A stretch of DNA of 19,134 nt from an uncultured Treponema sp. (GCA_937901865.1 CALDID010000101.1:1-19134), one strand, 5' to 3'. Shown: positions 8,294 through 17,259, numbered from the stretch's first letter. Made by a program: numbers and translations. Notes: generated by a model not told the origin, from the sequence alone.

Positions 8294-8322
8294 TTGATTA
8301 TTGCGCAAACAAAAAGTAAAAT
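8294..8322 (+). promoter_or_regulatory. Promoter of the divergent membrane-protein gene, probably giving a leaderless mRNA
   Basis: TTGATT (8294-8299), 17 bases, TAAAAT (8317-8322): five of six matches to consensus at both hexamers. Only 6 bases separate the -10 from the ATG at 8329, so the expected transcription start coincides with the start codon. No ribosome binding site is present. Confidence 0.6.
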
Positions 8323-8335
8323 CATATTATGATTT
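8319..8335. promoter_or_regulatory. Perfect 7-3-7 inverted repeat, candidate MarR operator
   Basis: AAATCAT (8319-8325), spacer ATT, ATGATTT (8329-8335). The dyad covers the 3' half of the -10 and the start codon of the rightward gene, so a bound dimer would block initiation directly. Its size (17 bp) suits a MarR dimer. Binding by the adjacent regulator is inferred from position only. Confidence 0.55.
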
Positions 8336-9126
8336 GGTTTTTGTTGAAAAAAAATTTTTGCGACGGGTGGGACAATATGCTCTCTCTTGTCGTTCCTAAT
8401 GTGGTAATGACGCTTTTAGCTGTCGTTTTGTGGGTCTTTTACGGAACTGTAAATGAAGCTAGCAATATGCTCATCGGTATGCTTTGTACGCTTGTTCTAT
8501 TAGGCATATTTATGATTGCAATTTTTGCATACGGCAACAATGCTGCGAAAATCGCAAACTTTGGCTTAGGTCCTGTAAAAGAGTATTTCGGAGACATTAT
8601 TCCTCATGCAAAAGACGGTTTTTGTTTCGGTCTAATTTGCGGCGCAATCGTGATAATGGGCTCTGTAGGTATCCCGTATTATATGAGTTTGTTCCGTTCT
8701 GGTTCTCTCATCGGGATTTTCTTTGCAGCCTGTGTATTTTGGTGTGTCATCATCGCACTTTTATCGTTGCAATGGTTTATCCCGATTAGAACACTTCTAA
8801 AAGACAACTTCAAAGTATCACTAAAAAAATGCTTTATCATATTTTTTGATAATCCTGGCATTTCTGTATTTTTGTTCTTGTATCATTGCGCAATCGGAGC
8901 TGTTTCCATTTTCTTGCTCGGCTGTGCACCAGGAATTACAGGAATACAAATATCGCTTACGAATGCTCTTCGTATTCTTCTTTATAAATACGATTACTTG
9001 AACGAACACCCAGAGCTAAAGGGCAGACAAAGAAACAAAATCCCGTGGGAAGAGCTTCTCGCAAAAGACAAAGAAACCTTAGGCCCTAGAACATTGCGCT
9101 CATTTATTTTCCCGTGGAAAGATTAA
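8329..9126 (+). CDS. Multi-pass membrane protein, function unknown (DUF624/YesL-like appearance)
   Basis: 265 residues. Five hydrophobic segments at about 18-38, 47-68, 98-117, 126-149 and 176-200, with a less hydrophobic stretch 201-218, then a conserved-looking hydrophilic cytoplasmic tail (YDYLNEHPELKGRQ, IPWEELL, RSFIFPWKD). The pattern of an amphipathic N-terminus containing WDN, followed by hydrophobic segments and an internal FxDNPG before the last helix, is reminiscent of DUF624/YesL-type proteins. I cannot show homology. No transporter or enzyme motif is visible. A later in-frame ATG at 8377 lacks a good ribosome binding site, and the first ATG fits the promoter geometry of a leaderless message. 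The divergent MarR gene and the operator-like dyad over the start suggest it is a regulated envelope or stress-response gene. Confidence 0.75.
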   Translation: MIWFLLKKNFCDGWDNMLSLVVPNVVMTLLAVVLWVFYGTVNEASNMLIGMLCTLVLLGIFMIAIFAYGNNAAKIANFGLGPVKEYFGDIIPHAKDGFCFGLICGAIVIMGSVGIPYYMSLFRSGSLIGIFFAACVFWCVIIALLSLQWFIPIRTLLKDNFKVSLKKCFIIFFDNPGISVFLFLYHCAIGAVSIFLLGCAPGITGIQISLTNALRILLYKYDYLNEHPELKGRQRNKIPWEELLAKDKETLGPRTLRSFIFPWKD

Positions 9127-9146
9127 AGAACTTTTTTAGCAATAAC

Positions 9147-9292
9147 GGAGAGAGTTTCTCTCCTAGCAATGTTTAAAACCCTCTCCTAGCGATGTTTAAA
9201 GGTCTCTCCTAACTTGGAGAGAGTCTTGTGCAAAGCAGACGGAGAGGGTTCTTCACATAGTAACACACGGAGAGACTCCCTAACGGGATTTT
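9147..9292. repeat. Array of CTCTCC/GGAGAG modules (decayed terminator-like repeats)
   Basis: CTCTCC begins at 9158, 9181 and 9204, exactly 23 bases apart. The first two units share CTCTCCTAGCRATGTTTAAA. The complementary GGAGAG begins at 9147, 9216, 9241 and 9269. Possible stems: GGAGAGA/TCTCTCC with a 3-base loop (9147-9163); TCTCTCC/GGAGAGA (9203-9209 with 9216-9222); a 10-bp pairing of 9177-9186 with 9241-9250; and GTCTCTCC/GGAGAGAC (9202-9209 with 9269-9276). A last small stem TCCC-TAAC-GGGA with four T (9277-9292) could terminate transcription of the membrane-protein gene. The stems compete, so RNA from here could switch between folds. Confidence 0.6.
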
Positions 9293-9305
9293 CTCACAAT
9301 AATTT

Positions 9306-9446
9306 TTACTTCTCGATAACTGCCACTATCTCAGCCTCTTTCTCAAAAACGCCTGCATTGCCATAGATTGCCGTATCAAGTACTGCAATGACACAATAAA
9401 AGTAGTCGAGGGTGCAGGGAATACTTGACAAAAGAAAAAAGCTAAT
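9306..9446 (-). pseudogene. Cryptic 46-codon open frame, probable repeat or gene remnant
   Basis: The minus-strand frame between the in-frame stops at 9447-9449 and 9306-9308 has no ATG but reads like protein: YFYCVIAVLDTAIYGN, then GVFEKEAEIVAVIEK before the stop. VIAVLDTAI resembles the VIARLDRAI translation known from dispersed intergenic repeats of other bacteria, so this may be a repeat unit rather than a decayed gene. Together with the module array at 9147-9292 it accounts for most of the 334-base gap 9127-9460. Confidence 0.3.
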
Positions 9447-9453
9447 TCATAGT
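9425..9453 (+). promoter_or_regulatory. Promoter of the alpha-2-macroglobulin/pbpC operon
   Basis: Consensus TTGACA (9425-9430), 17 bases, CATAGT (9448-9453; four of six). The ATG at 9461 begins 7 bases after the -10, where transcription would be expected to start. No Shine-Dalgarno is present, so the message may be leaderless. Confidence 0.6.
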
Positions 9454-9460
9454 AAAAAAC

Positions 9461-12400
9461 ATGAGAAAGATTTTTGTATTTGCAGTTAGTTTAATTATGG
9501 CGATAAGTTTTATATCTTGCTCAAAAAGTGGGTTAAAAGAAATAAAGAATACGGCGGAAGCGGAGGCGTTTATCTCGGAGATTTCGCCCACGATGATTCC
9601 GCGTTCGGCAGGGATTTTGGTGAGTTTTACGCGCGATATTTCTGGCTCGGCAGAAAAAGCCTTGAAAATCGACGGCGCAAAGGGAACGTGGGAGCAACTC
9701 GATGAGCGCACGGTGCGGTTTACTCCCGATGTGCCGTATAAATCGAGCGCAGAAATGTGCGTGGCGATAGATTTGAAAAAACTCTTTGATTTAAGCGAAA
9801 ATCTCAATTATTATCATCAATTCATTGCCGAAAAAGCCGATTTTTCGCTTGATTTGGACGGTTTCGAGATTATCGACGGCGACGATGAGTTTACGCTTTC
9901 GGGTACGCTCCGCACGGACATTCCCGAAACGCTCGAAACGGCAAAGAAACTGCTTTCGGCAACCTATAACGAAAAACTGCTGATAACGTGGGACGAAATT
10001 GAAAAGACGAACAGCCGCTTTTTCACGATTTCAGGCATTAAGCAAGGCACAAGCGACCGCACGCTCCGCCTTTTGCTCGACGGAAAAGCCATCGGAGCGG
10101 ACAAAACACTGCGCAAAAAGTATACGATTGCCAAAAAAGAAGCCTTCGAGGTTATCGACGTAAACCGCAAAAACGACAATACGATTTTGGTGAGCTTTTC
10201 CAGCCGCCTGCAAGAGAATCAAGACCTTGACGACGTGGTGATTGCGCACGCGGCAAACGGGTTTAACGCGAAAATCGACGCGAACATCAACAAGAATATT
10301 CTCACGTTCTACACGGACGGCTCTTGGCAGAATGTTGCTGTGCTCAAAGTGCAGGATACGCTGCTGAGCGAAAGCAATGAATACTTGGCTTCGATGGTGG
10401 ACATCATTTCGGGCATCGAGTGGGAAAAGCCTGAAATCAGATTTATGAATGACGGCGTGATTATTCCGACAAGCCGCGACACTTATTTGACGGTCGGGAC
10501 GAAAAACGTGAGCGAGCTTTTGATTCAGGCGTATGCGATTTATAATCACACAATGTCGCAGTTTTTGCAGGTGAATGAGCTTGACGGCGCAAAGGAATTG
10601 TACCGCGTGGGCGAGCCTGTGTGGGAGAAAAAGGTCGCGCTGGATTGGAAAGACGATTACGCGAACCAGTTTGTGCCGCGCTCGCTTGATTTGTCGGAAC
10701 TCGTGAAAAAATATCCGCAGGGAATGTTCCAGATTCGCGTTACCTTCCGCAAAGAAGACATCAAATATGTCTGCCGCGATAATCACCGTGATTTTTCGCA
10801 TTTGCCTTTCCCCGAAAACACGATTGGCGAGGAAGAAGGCGACGGGGAGTCGAGCTGGTGGGATTATTACAATGATATGGATTATGAAGACCGCCGCACG
10901 TTCTGGTATTATGACGACGACCCGTGCCACCCTGCATATTATATGCCGCGCTACAATTCGAATTGCTTAATCAAGCGCAATGTGTTGGTATCCGACCTCG
11001 GCATTATGGCAAAATCAGAGACCGTGCAAGGCGAAGAGGTGCTGCATATTACGGTGGCGGATTTGAAGAGCACGTGCGCGGTAGCGAATGCTGACGTGGA
11101 AGTGCTGTCGTTCGTCGGCTCAAAGATTGCAAGCGGCAAAACAGACAAGGACGGCTTTTTTACGGCAAAGACAAACGGCAAGGCGTATCTTGTTACGGCG
11201 AAACTGAACAATCAAGCCTCCTATTTGCGTTTGTCGGCAGCGAACACGTTGAGTGTTGACCATTTTGAAATCGGCGGCGAGAGAGCTAAAGACGGTGTAA
11301 AGGGCGCAATTTACGGAGAGCGTGGCGTATGGCGACCAGGCGACAAAATGTATCTAACGTTCGTTTTGCAAGACGAGAAAAAGACGCTGCCCGAAAATAT
11401 CCCAGTCTTATTCGAGCTTATCGACCCGCTCGGGCGAAGCACTATGCAGAAAACGCTCACGAGCGGCGTGAACGGCTTTTATGCAATCGAAGCAAAGACG
11501 GAAAGCGACAGCACAACGGGATTATGGCAAGCGAAAATCAAGGTCGGCGGCAACGAATGGACAAAATCGCTCCGTGTAGAAAGCGTCGTGCCGAACCGAT
11601 TATCGATTAACCTTAGCGCAGACAGCAAAATCCTTGACACAGGCAGAAATTATTTTACGCTCAAAGGCTCTTGGCTTCACGGTGCGCCGACTCCGCACTA
11701 CAAAGCTGATGTGTCGATTTCGTTCTCTCCGTCGCGTACGGCTTTTGACGGCTACAGCGAATACACGTTCACGAACCCGATGAACTCATACAGCTCAAGT
11801 CGAGAAACGATTTGGGAAGGCGAACTCGACGAAAACTCAACAGCAGAGTTCTCCGAACGGCTTGAAAACGAAGACGACGCGCCAGGAATGATGAAAGCGA
11901 ATATGATTAGCCGCATTTTTGAGCCGTCGGGGGCATTTTCAACGCAAAGCACGCAATTTGACTTTTCGCCCTATTCTCGATACGTCGGCTTGAAGCTGCC
12001 AAAAGGCGACGCAGCGCGCGGAATGCTTTTGACCGACACAGACCACACCTGCGATGTTGCACTTTTGACGGAAAACGGAGAGAAATGCGAAAGAGGCGAG
12101 CTTCGCTATAGCATATACAAACTCGAATGGAAATGGTGGTGGGAAAAAGACGCGCTCACAAACTCTTCTTTTGTGTCAAGCGAATCATCAGCATTGATTG
12201 ATTCAGGAGAGTTCTCGGTCAAAGACGGAAAAGGCTCATTTACCCTCCGCGTGAACTATCCAGACTGGGGACGCTATCTTGTTGTTGTGGAAGACCCGAA
12301 CGGACACAGTGCAGGCAAAATCGTCTACATCGATTGGCCAGGCTGGGCAGGCAGAGCGCAAGAGGGCGGCAGTGGAAGCGCACAAAGCGTTACGCTCATC

Positions 12401-14950
12401 TGCGATAAAAAGCAATACAGCGTCGGCGAAAATGCGGCGGTGTCGTTTGCGTCAAGCGAAGGCGGTCGCGCACTCGTTACGATTGAGAAAAACGGCGAAA
12501 TCTTAAAGCAAGAATGGCTTGAAACAAAAAAAGACACGACGGTATATAAATTGCCGCTCACCGCACAAATGTCGCCGAATGTCTATGTGCATATCACGCT
12601 TTTGCAGCCACATCAGCAGACGGCGAACAGCTTGCCGATTCGTCTTTTCGGAGTCGTGCCTGTTTTGGTCGATAATCCTGCAACAAAGCTAGAGCCAATT
12701 ATCACGACAAGCGATATATATGAGCCAAACACAGACGTTACAGTAAGTATCAGCGAAAAGACCGGCAAGGCGATGACATACACGGTGGCGGTTGTGGACG
12801 AAGGGCTTTTAGGTTTGACGAACTATCACGCGCCAGAGCTCAGAAGTGAGTTCTACAAAAAAGAAGCCTCACAGATAAAGAGCTATGATTTATATAAATA
12901 TGTAATGAATGCCTATTCAGGAAAACTCGAATCGCTGCTGTTAATCGGTGGCGGCGACGGCGGAGAGGACAATCGCGACAGGGATTCTAACCGATTCACG
13001 CCGATTGTGAAATTCTTTGGTCCATACACGCTCGAAGCAGGGCAAAAACGGGCGATTACCTACAATGTAGGCGAATACATCGGAGCGGTGCGGACGATTG
13101 TCGTTTCTGGCGGCAACGGTGCATACGGACAGGCGGAAAAAACAAGCGCAGTCAAAGCCGATTTGATGATACAGCCGTCAATTCCGCGCACTCTCGGCAC
13201 AAAAGAAAACATCGACCTTCCGCTCACCGTCTTTAACGGCACAGACAAAGAGCAACGCTACACCGTTTCGCTCACCTCTACAGGCGCGCTTACGACAAGC
13301 GAAACAAAGACCGTTACAGTCGGCGCAAATGCAAATGCAACGATTTCTTTCAAAGTGAAAACCGACAAAGAGGGAAAAGCAGATTTTGTCTTTGCGGCAC
13401 AAGCAGGCGGCAAAAGCGCAGAGAGCAAAACAAGTGTCGATATTTTATCACGCGGACTTGTCGTAACGTATCGAACACCGTTTGAAATCGACAGCGGAAA
13501 GACAAAAAAAGTATCTGTTGCCTCTCCTATGGACAGCGCAAAACTCGATTTAGAGCTTTCGACGTTCCCTGCGATAAATCTCGACGAGCGGCTTTCTTCG
13601 CTCATCACTTATCCGCACGGCTGCATTGAGCAAATCACATCGGGCGGATTTCCGCAGATATATTTACCGACGTTCTTAAAGCTCACAGATGAGCAAGCGG
13701 ACACGGTCAAAGCAAACGTGAAATCGGTCATTGAACGCTACCCGAATTATCAGACAGCTTCGGGCGGAATGGGCTATTGGCAAGGAAACAGCGAGCCTCA
13801 TGAATGGGGAAGTTGCTATGCACTGCATTTTTTGACAGAAGCGCGGAGAAACGGCTATCTTGTTTCAGATAAACTCTATGAACCGCTTGCAAAATACGTT
13901 GAAGACAAAGCGTCAAAATGGACTCCGAACGATTTAGACTACACTATCCAAGCGTATCGCGTCTTTGATTTGGCACTCGCAGGCAAAGCAAACATCAGTG
14001 CAATGAACCGCCTCAAAGAAGCAATAAAAGAGATGGATTCTGATGAAACAAAAATGCTGCTTGCTGCCTCTTATGCGCTTTCTGGGCGAAAAAAGGTTGC
14101 GCAAGAAAGTGCCGACAGCATAAAAGTGTCATTCGGCAAAAAGAACAGCCGATTAACAGGCTACACGTTCCATTCAAATTACCGCGAAAAAGCGATTTGG
14201 CTTTTCGTCGATACAATGCTTGGCGGAAGCAGAAACGCGCTTCGGGTCGCAAAGGAAATCGGAGAAACACTCTCTTCAGACACATGGCTAAACACGCAGG
14301 AAATCTCGTGGAGTTTACTCGCGCTTATTCCGTATTATCAAGGCACAGCAACTGAAAATGCGCAATATGAGCTAACAGCAAACGGCAAGAGCGAAAAAGA
14401 TTCGTTCAGCTCTCAAGCGATTATAAAGAGCCTTGAAGCAACAGCCTCCAAAACGCAAGAAATAAGCGTGAAAAACACAGGAAAAGCCACGCTGTTCGGC
14501 ACATTGAGCGCAACTGGACGAGGGATAGCAGGCGAAGAGAAAGCGAAATCGGACGGGCTTGAATTGAGCATTGCATACACCAAAGACGGAGAGGACGTAA
14601 GCGAAAAAGAGCTGAAAATCGGCGACACGTTCACGATTACTATCGACGTTACAAACACGACAAGAAGCGATTGCCAGAATATCGCTCTCACGTTCCCCAT
14701 TCCAACGTGCTGGGAAATCAACAACGAGCGAATCGGGCTTGACAGCGACGAAGATTCAAATTATGACTATCAAGACATAAAAGACACCGCTGTTTACACC
14801 TATTTCTCACTCGACGGAAGACGAACGAAGACGTTTACATTCTCTGCTACAGTTGCATACTCTGGCTCGTATTACGTCCCAGCCGTAAGCGCAGAAGCGA
14901 TGTACGACAACAGCTACAGTGCGCTTATTCCTGGAAAATATGTGGAATAA
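9461..14950 (+). CDS. Alpha-2-macroglobulin family lipoprotein with intact thioester
   Basis: 1829-residue envelope protein of the bacterial alpha-2-macroglobulin family (YfhM/ECAM-like). These trap proteases that cleave a bait region, through an internal thioester. The N-terminus is a lipoprotein signal (MRKIFVFAVSLIMAISFISC, lipidation at C20) with a relaxed, spirochaete-like lipobox. An Ig-like/macroglobulin region follows. Next come a Trp/Tyr/Asp-rich segment ending PCHPAYY (456-494), also seen in relatives, and an MG2-type GERGVWRPGD region (~618). The VAVVDEGLLGLTNY core is near 1109. The thioester PHGCIEQ has C1388 and Q1391, followed by an alpha-helical thioester domain (~1400-1700) and a C-terminal beta domain. 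The pbpC start lies within its last codons, as in the E. coli yfhM-pbpC arrangement. The 5' part uses more CGC/GCG codons than the later part and the neighbours. No ribosome binding site precedes the ATG. Confidence 0.93.
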   Translation: MRKIFVFAVSLIMAISFISCSKSGLKEIKNTAEAEAFISEISPTMIPRSAGILVSFTRDISGSAEKALKIDGAKGTWEQLDERTVRFTPDVPYKSSAEMCVAIDLKKLFDLSENLNYYHQFIAEKADFSLDLDGFEIIDGDDEFTLSGTLRTDIPETLETAKKLLSATYNEKLLITWDEIEKTNSRFFTISGIKQGTSDRTLRLLLDGKAIGADKTLRKKYTIAKKEAFEVIDVNRKNDNTILVSFSSRLQENQDLDDVVIAHAANGFNAKIDANINKNILTFYTDGSWQNVAVLKVQDTLLSESNEYLASMVDIISGIEWEKPEIRFMNDGVIIPTSRDTYLTVGTKNVSELLIQAYAIYNHTMSQFLQVNELDGAKELYRVGEPVWEKKVALDWKDDYANQFVPRSLDLSELVKKYPQGMFQIRVTFRKEDIKYVCRDNHRDFSHLPFPENTIGEEEGDGESSWWDYYNDMDYEDRRTFWYYDDDPCHPAYYMPRYNSNCLIKRNVLVSDLGIMAKSETVQGEEVLHITVADLKSTCAVANADVEVLSFVGSKIASGKTDKDGFFTAKTNGKAYLVTAKLNNQASYLRLSAANTLSVDHFEIGGERAKDGVKGAIYGERGVWRPGDKMYLTFVLQDEKKTLPENIPVLFELIDPLGRSTMQKTLTSGVNGFYAIEAKTESDSTTGLWQAKIKVGGNEWTKSLRVESVVPNRLSINLSADSKILDTGRNYFTLKGSWLHGAPTPHYKADVSISFSPSRTAFDGYSEYTFTNPMNSYSSSRETIWEGELDENSTAEFSERLENEDDAPGMMKANMISRIFEPSGAFSTQSTQFDFSPYSRYVGLKLPKGDAARGMLLTDTDHTCDVALLTENGEKCERGELRYSIYKLEWKWWWEKDALTNSSFVSSESSALIDSGEFSVKDGKGSFTLRVNYPDWGRYLVVVEDPNGHSAGKIVYIDWPGWAGRAQEGGSGSAQSVTLICDKKQYSVGENAAVSFASSEGGRALVTIEKNGEILKQEWLETKKDTTVYKLPLTAQMSPNVYVHITLLQPHQQTANSLPIRLFGVVPVLVDNPATKLEPIITTSDIYEPNTDVTVSISEKTGKAMTYTVAVVDEGLLGLTNYHAPELRSEFYKKEASQIKSYDLYKYVMNAYSGKLESLLLIGGGDGGEDNRDRDSNRFTPIVKFFGPYTLEAGQKRAITYNVGEYIGAVRTIVVSGGNGAYGQAEKTSAVKADLMIQPSIPRTLGTKENIDLPLTVFNGTDKEQRYTVSLTSTGALTTSETKTVTVGANANATISFKVKTDKEGKADFVFAAQAGGKSAESKTSVDILSRGLVVTYRTPFEIDSGKTKKVSVASPMDSAKLDLELSTFPAINLDERLSSLITYPHGCIEQITSGGFPQIYLPTFLKLTDEQADTVKANVKSVIERYPNYQTASGGMGYWQGNSEPHEWGSCYALHFLTEARRNGYLVSDKLYEPLAKYVEDKASKWTPNDLDYTIQAYRVFDLALAGKANISAMNRLKEAIKEMDSDETKMLLAASYALSGRKKVAQESADSIKVSFGKKNSRLTGYTFHSNYREKAIWLFVDTMLGGSRNALRVAKEIGETLSSDTWLNTQEISWSLLALIPYYQGTATENAQYELTANGKSEKDSFSSQAIIKSLEATASKTQEISVKNTGKATLFGTLSATGRGIAGEEKAKSDGLELSIAYTKDGEDVSEKELKIGDTFTITIDVTNTTRSDCQNIALTFPIPTCWEINNERIGLDSDEDSNYDYQDIKDTAVYTYFSLDGRRTKTFTFSATVAYSGSYYVPAVSAEAMYDNSYSALIPGKYVE

Positions 14951-17210
14951 TCTTTCCTCACGCCTAAAAATCATCGCGGTACTGCTATTGCCCTATGCGC
15001 TATTTGCATTGGCAATAGTGTTGCCGTCGCATTTTGTCGATAAAGCCGAGCCTATTTCTTTCGCGCTTTATGACAAAAACGGCGTTTTAATCGGCGCAAG
15101 CGTTGCCTCTGACGGTCAATGGCGATTTGAAAAAGGCGACGTGCCTGCCGACTTTGAAAAAGCAATCATACTTTTTGAAGACAAGAGGTTTTATGCACAT
15201 CACGGCATAGATTTCTTGTCGCTGTTCCGAGCCGCCGCGTCCGACCTCAAAGCAAGAAAAATCGTGTCGGGCGGTTCTACCATCACCATGCAACTCGCAC
15301 GCCTTTTGCACAAAAACCCCAAGCGCACCTTTTTTCAAAAAGGCAGAGAAGCCCTCGAAGCCGTTGCCCTCGAAGTTTTGTACACCAAAAAAGAGATTTT
15401 ATCGATGTATTCCTCTCTCGCTCCGTTCGGCGGGAACGTCGTGGGCTTAGAAGCGGCATCTTGGCGGTATTTTGAGCGCGAACCGTTCAGTTTGAGCATT
15501 GCTGAATACGCCACGCTTGCCGTTTTGCCCAATCAGCCCTCTCTTGTGCGCCTTGACAAAAACAGCGAAAAACTCAAAACAAAGCGCAATGCCCTTTTGA
15601 AAAAGCTCTTTGAAGCGCATTACATTGACAGGGAACAATATGAGCTTTCGCTTGCCGAGCCGCTGCCCCAAAAGCCGCACAATTTGCCGCAATACGCGCC
15701 GCACTATCTTGAAGCGATGAAATCTTCTTCAAACAATGCTCAGAAAAACAAAGTCTATACCTCTCTTGATTTGAATATGCAAAAAAACGCCGCGCGCATT
15801 CTCGAAAAGTGGTCGGCTCAATTTGCCAAAAAAGGCATAAACAACGCCGCTGTTTTAATCATTGACACCCCAACGCTTTCACCCCTCGCCTACTGCGCAA
15901 ACACCGACTATGGCGGAGATGAGCGCAACAAAGACACCTACGCCGTGGATATGATACAAGCGCGGAGAAGTTCGGGGAGTTTGCTCAAGCCGTTTTTGTA
16001 CAACGCAATGCTAGAAGCAGGGCAGATTTTGCCTACACAAATCGTCATCGACATTCCCACCCGAATCGGCTCGTACAAGCCCGAAAACAATGTTTTAGGC
16101 TATCGCGGCGCACTCAAAGCAGACGAAGCCCTCTCCCGTTCGCTCAATATTCCCGCAATCCGTTCACTGCGCACGTTCGGCGTTGCCCGTTTTCTTGATT
16201 ATATGAGAGCGTTCGGCATTACCACGCTCGACAGAACGCCTGCTGAATACGGTCTGCCGCTCATTTTGGGCGGAGGCGAAGTTACGATGTGGGAAATCGT
16301 GCGCGCGTATGCACGTTTGGCGAATTCTCACACGGCGAGTTCATATATCACGCTGTCGGCATTGGCGGAGGGAATTCGCCCCGAGGGAGAAGAACTGTGG
16401 AAAACGTATAAAGGCGCAAAGAAAATCGCGTGGAAAACAGGCACATCGAACGGCTACCGCGATGCGTGGGCTATCGGAGTAACGGCAGAATACACCGTCG
16501 GCGTGTGGATTGGCAATGCGCAAGGCGGCGGCAACAGGGAACTCAAGAGCATCACAACTGCCGCTCCCGTGTTGTTCGACATATACGCCACGCTCGGACA
16601 AACGCACTTTTTCCCCAAGCCCACCGCCGACCTTGAAGCCGTTACGATTTGCGCCGATTCAGGCTATCTGGCAGGCACGAACTGCACTCACACCGCCGTC
16701 ATCGAAAAGCCCGCCTCCGCCCCTCTCGGCTCTCCCTGCCCCTACTGCACGCGTATCACGCTCACCCCCGACAAAAAATACCGCGCCACTATCGACGATA
16801 TGACTGGCGAATATCAAGGACAATTCCCGATAACAGAAAAATGGTTCGTCCTGCCGCCCGCGCTCGAATATTATTACGCCAAAACAGCCGCGTTTTACAA
16901 AAAGCTGCCGCCTTATCCGCCGAATCACCCCGCAACCGCCGACACCGATTCTCTTGCAATCACGTTTCCGCACCACCGCGCCGAAATCATTATCCCGACC
17001 GAAATCGACGGCAAAAAAGGCGCAACGATTTTGCAGGCCGTAACGAGAGACAAATCCGCTTCATTGTTTTGGGACATCGACGGAGATTTCATCGGCGTAA
17101 CGCGCGACATTCACGAGTTCGCCGTAACGCTAAGCGCAGGCAGCCACACGCTCACCGTTACCGACTCGAACGGCAATCTAAAAACCGTAACTTTCACCGT
17201 CCGCGATTAG
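14940..17210 (+). CDS. pbpC: Penicillin-binding protein 1C (bifunctional class A PBP)
   Basis: 756 residues from the ATG. Polymerises and cross-links peptidoglycan in the periplasm. One N-terminal membrane helix (~10-30). GT51 glycosyltransferase with catalytic E80 in FEDKRFYAHHGID and GGSTITMQLARLL. Transpeptidase with SLLK (nucleophile S347, K350), SLN (401-403) and KTGTS (499-503). A cysteine-containing linker (CADSG..C, PCPYC) and the C-terminal PBP1C beta domain (~680-756, TVTDSNGNLKTVTFTV) set it apart from PBP1A/1B. It overlaps the alpha-2-macroglobulin gene by 11 bases. I chose the ATG at 14940, which has TGGAA just upstream, over an in-frame GTG at 14919. Family context suggests wall repair coupled to anti-protease defence. 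The 3' part is notably GC-rich (41 of 60 G+C at 16681-16740), in contrast to the gene that follows. Confidence 0.94.
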   Translation: MWNNLSSRLKIIAVLLLPYALFALAIVLPSHFVDKAEPISFALYDKNGVLIGASVASDGQWRFEKGDVPADFEKAIILFEDKRFYAHHGIDFLSLFRAAASDLKARKIVSGGSTITMQLARLLHKNPKRTFFQKGREALEAVALEVLYTKKEILSMYSSLAPFGGNVVGLEAASWRYFEREPFSLSIAEYATLAVLPNQPSLVRLDKNSEKLKTKRNALLKKLFEAHYIDREQYELSLAEPLPQKPHNLPQYAPHYLEAMKSSSNNAQKNKVYTSLDLNMQKNAARILEKWSAQFAKKGINNAAVLIIDTPTLSPLAYCANTDYGGDERNKDTYAVDMIQARRSSGSLLKPFLYNAMLEAGQILPTQIVIDIPTRIGSYKPENNVLGYRGALKADEALSRSLNIPAIRSLRTFGVARFLDYMRAFGITTLDRTPAEYGLPLILGGGEVTMWEIVRAYARLANSHTASSYITLSALAEGIRPEGEELWKTYKGAKKIAWKTGTSNGYRDAWAIGVTAEYTVGVWIGNAQGGGNRELKSITTAAPVLFDIYATLGQTHFFPKPTADLEAVTICADSGYLAGTNCTHTAVIEKPASAPLGSPCPYCTRITLTPDKKYRATIDDMTGEYQGQFPITEKWFVLPPALEYYYAKTAAFYKKLPPYPPNHPATADTDSLAITFPHHRAEIIIPTEIDGKKGATILQAVTRDKSASLFWDIDGDFIGVTRDIHEFAVTLSAGSHTLTVTDSNGNLKTVTFTVRD

Positions 17211-17259
17211 CGTTTTTTATGTATGGTATAACTACGGAAATGATAGTGCAGAGAGAAAT

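Noticed and set aside
10031..10930. 299-codon open frame on the minus strand
   Set aside because: Lies wholly inside the alpha-2-macroglobulin gene, has no ribosome binding site and a low-complexity Ile/Val/Arg-rich product; a by-product of the codon usage of the real gene.
10829..10945. Trp/Tyr/Asp-rich segment of the macroglobulin as a novel insertion
   Set aside because: A similar aromatic/acidic stretch ending in PC-x-P/S-x-YY is familiar from other bacterial alpha-2-macroglobulins, so it is probably a family feature.
17190..17220. Possible terminator after pbpC
   Set aside because: Only a 3-bp CGC/GCG stem precedes the T run at 17213-17218; too weak to call.
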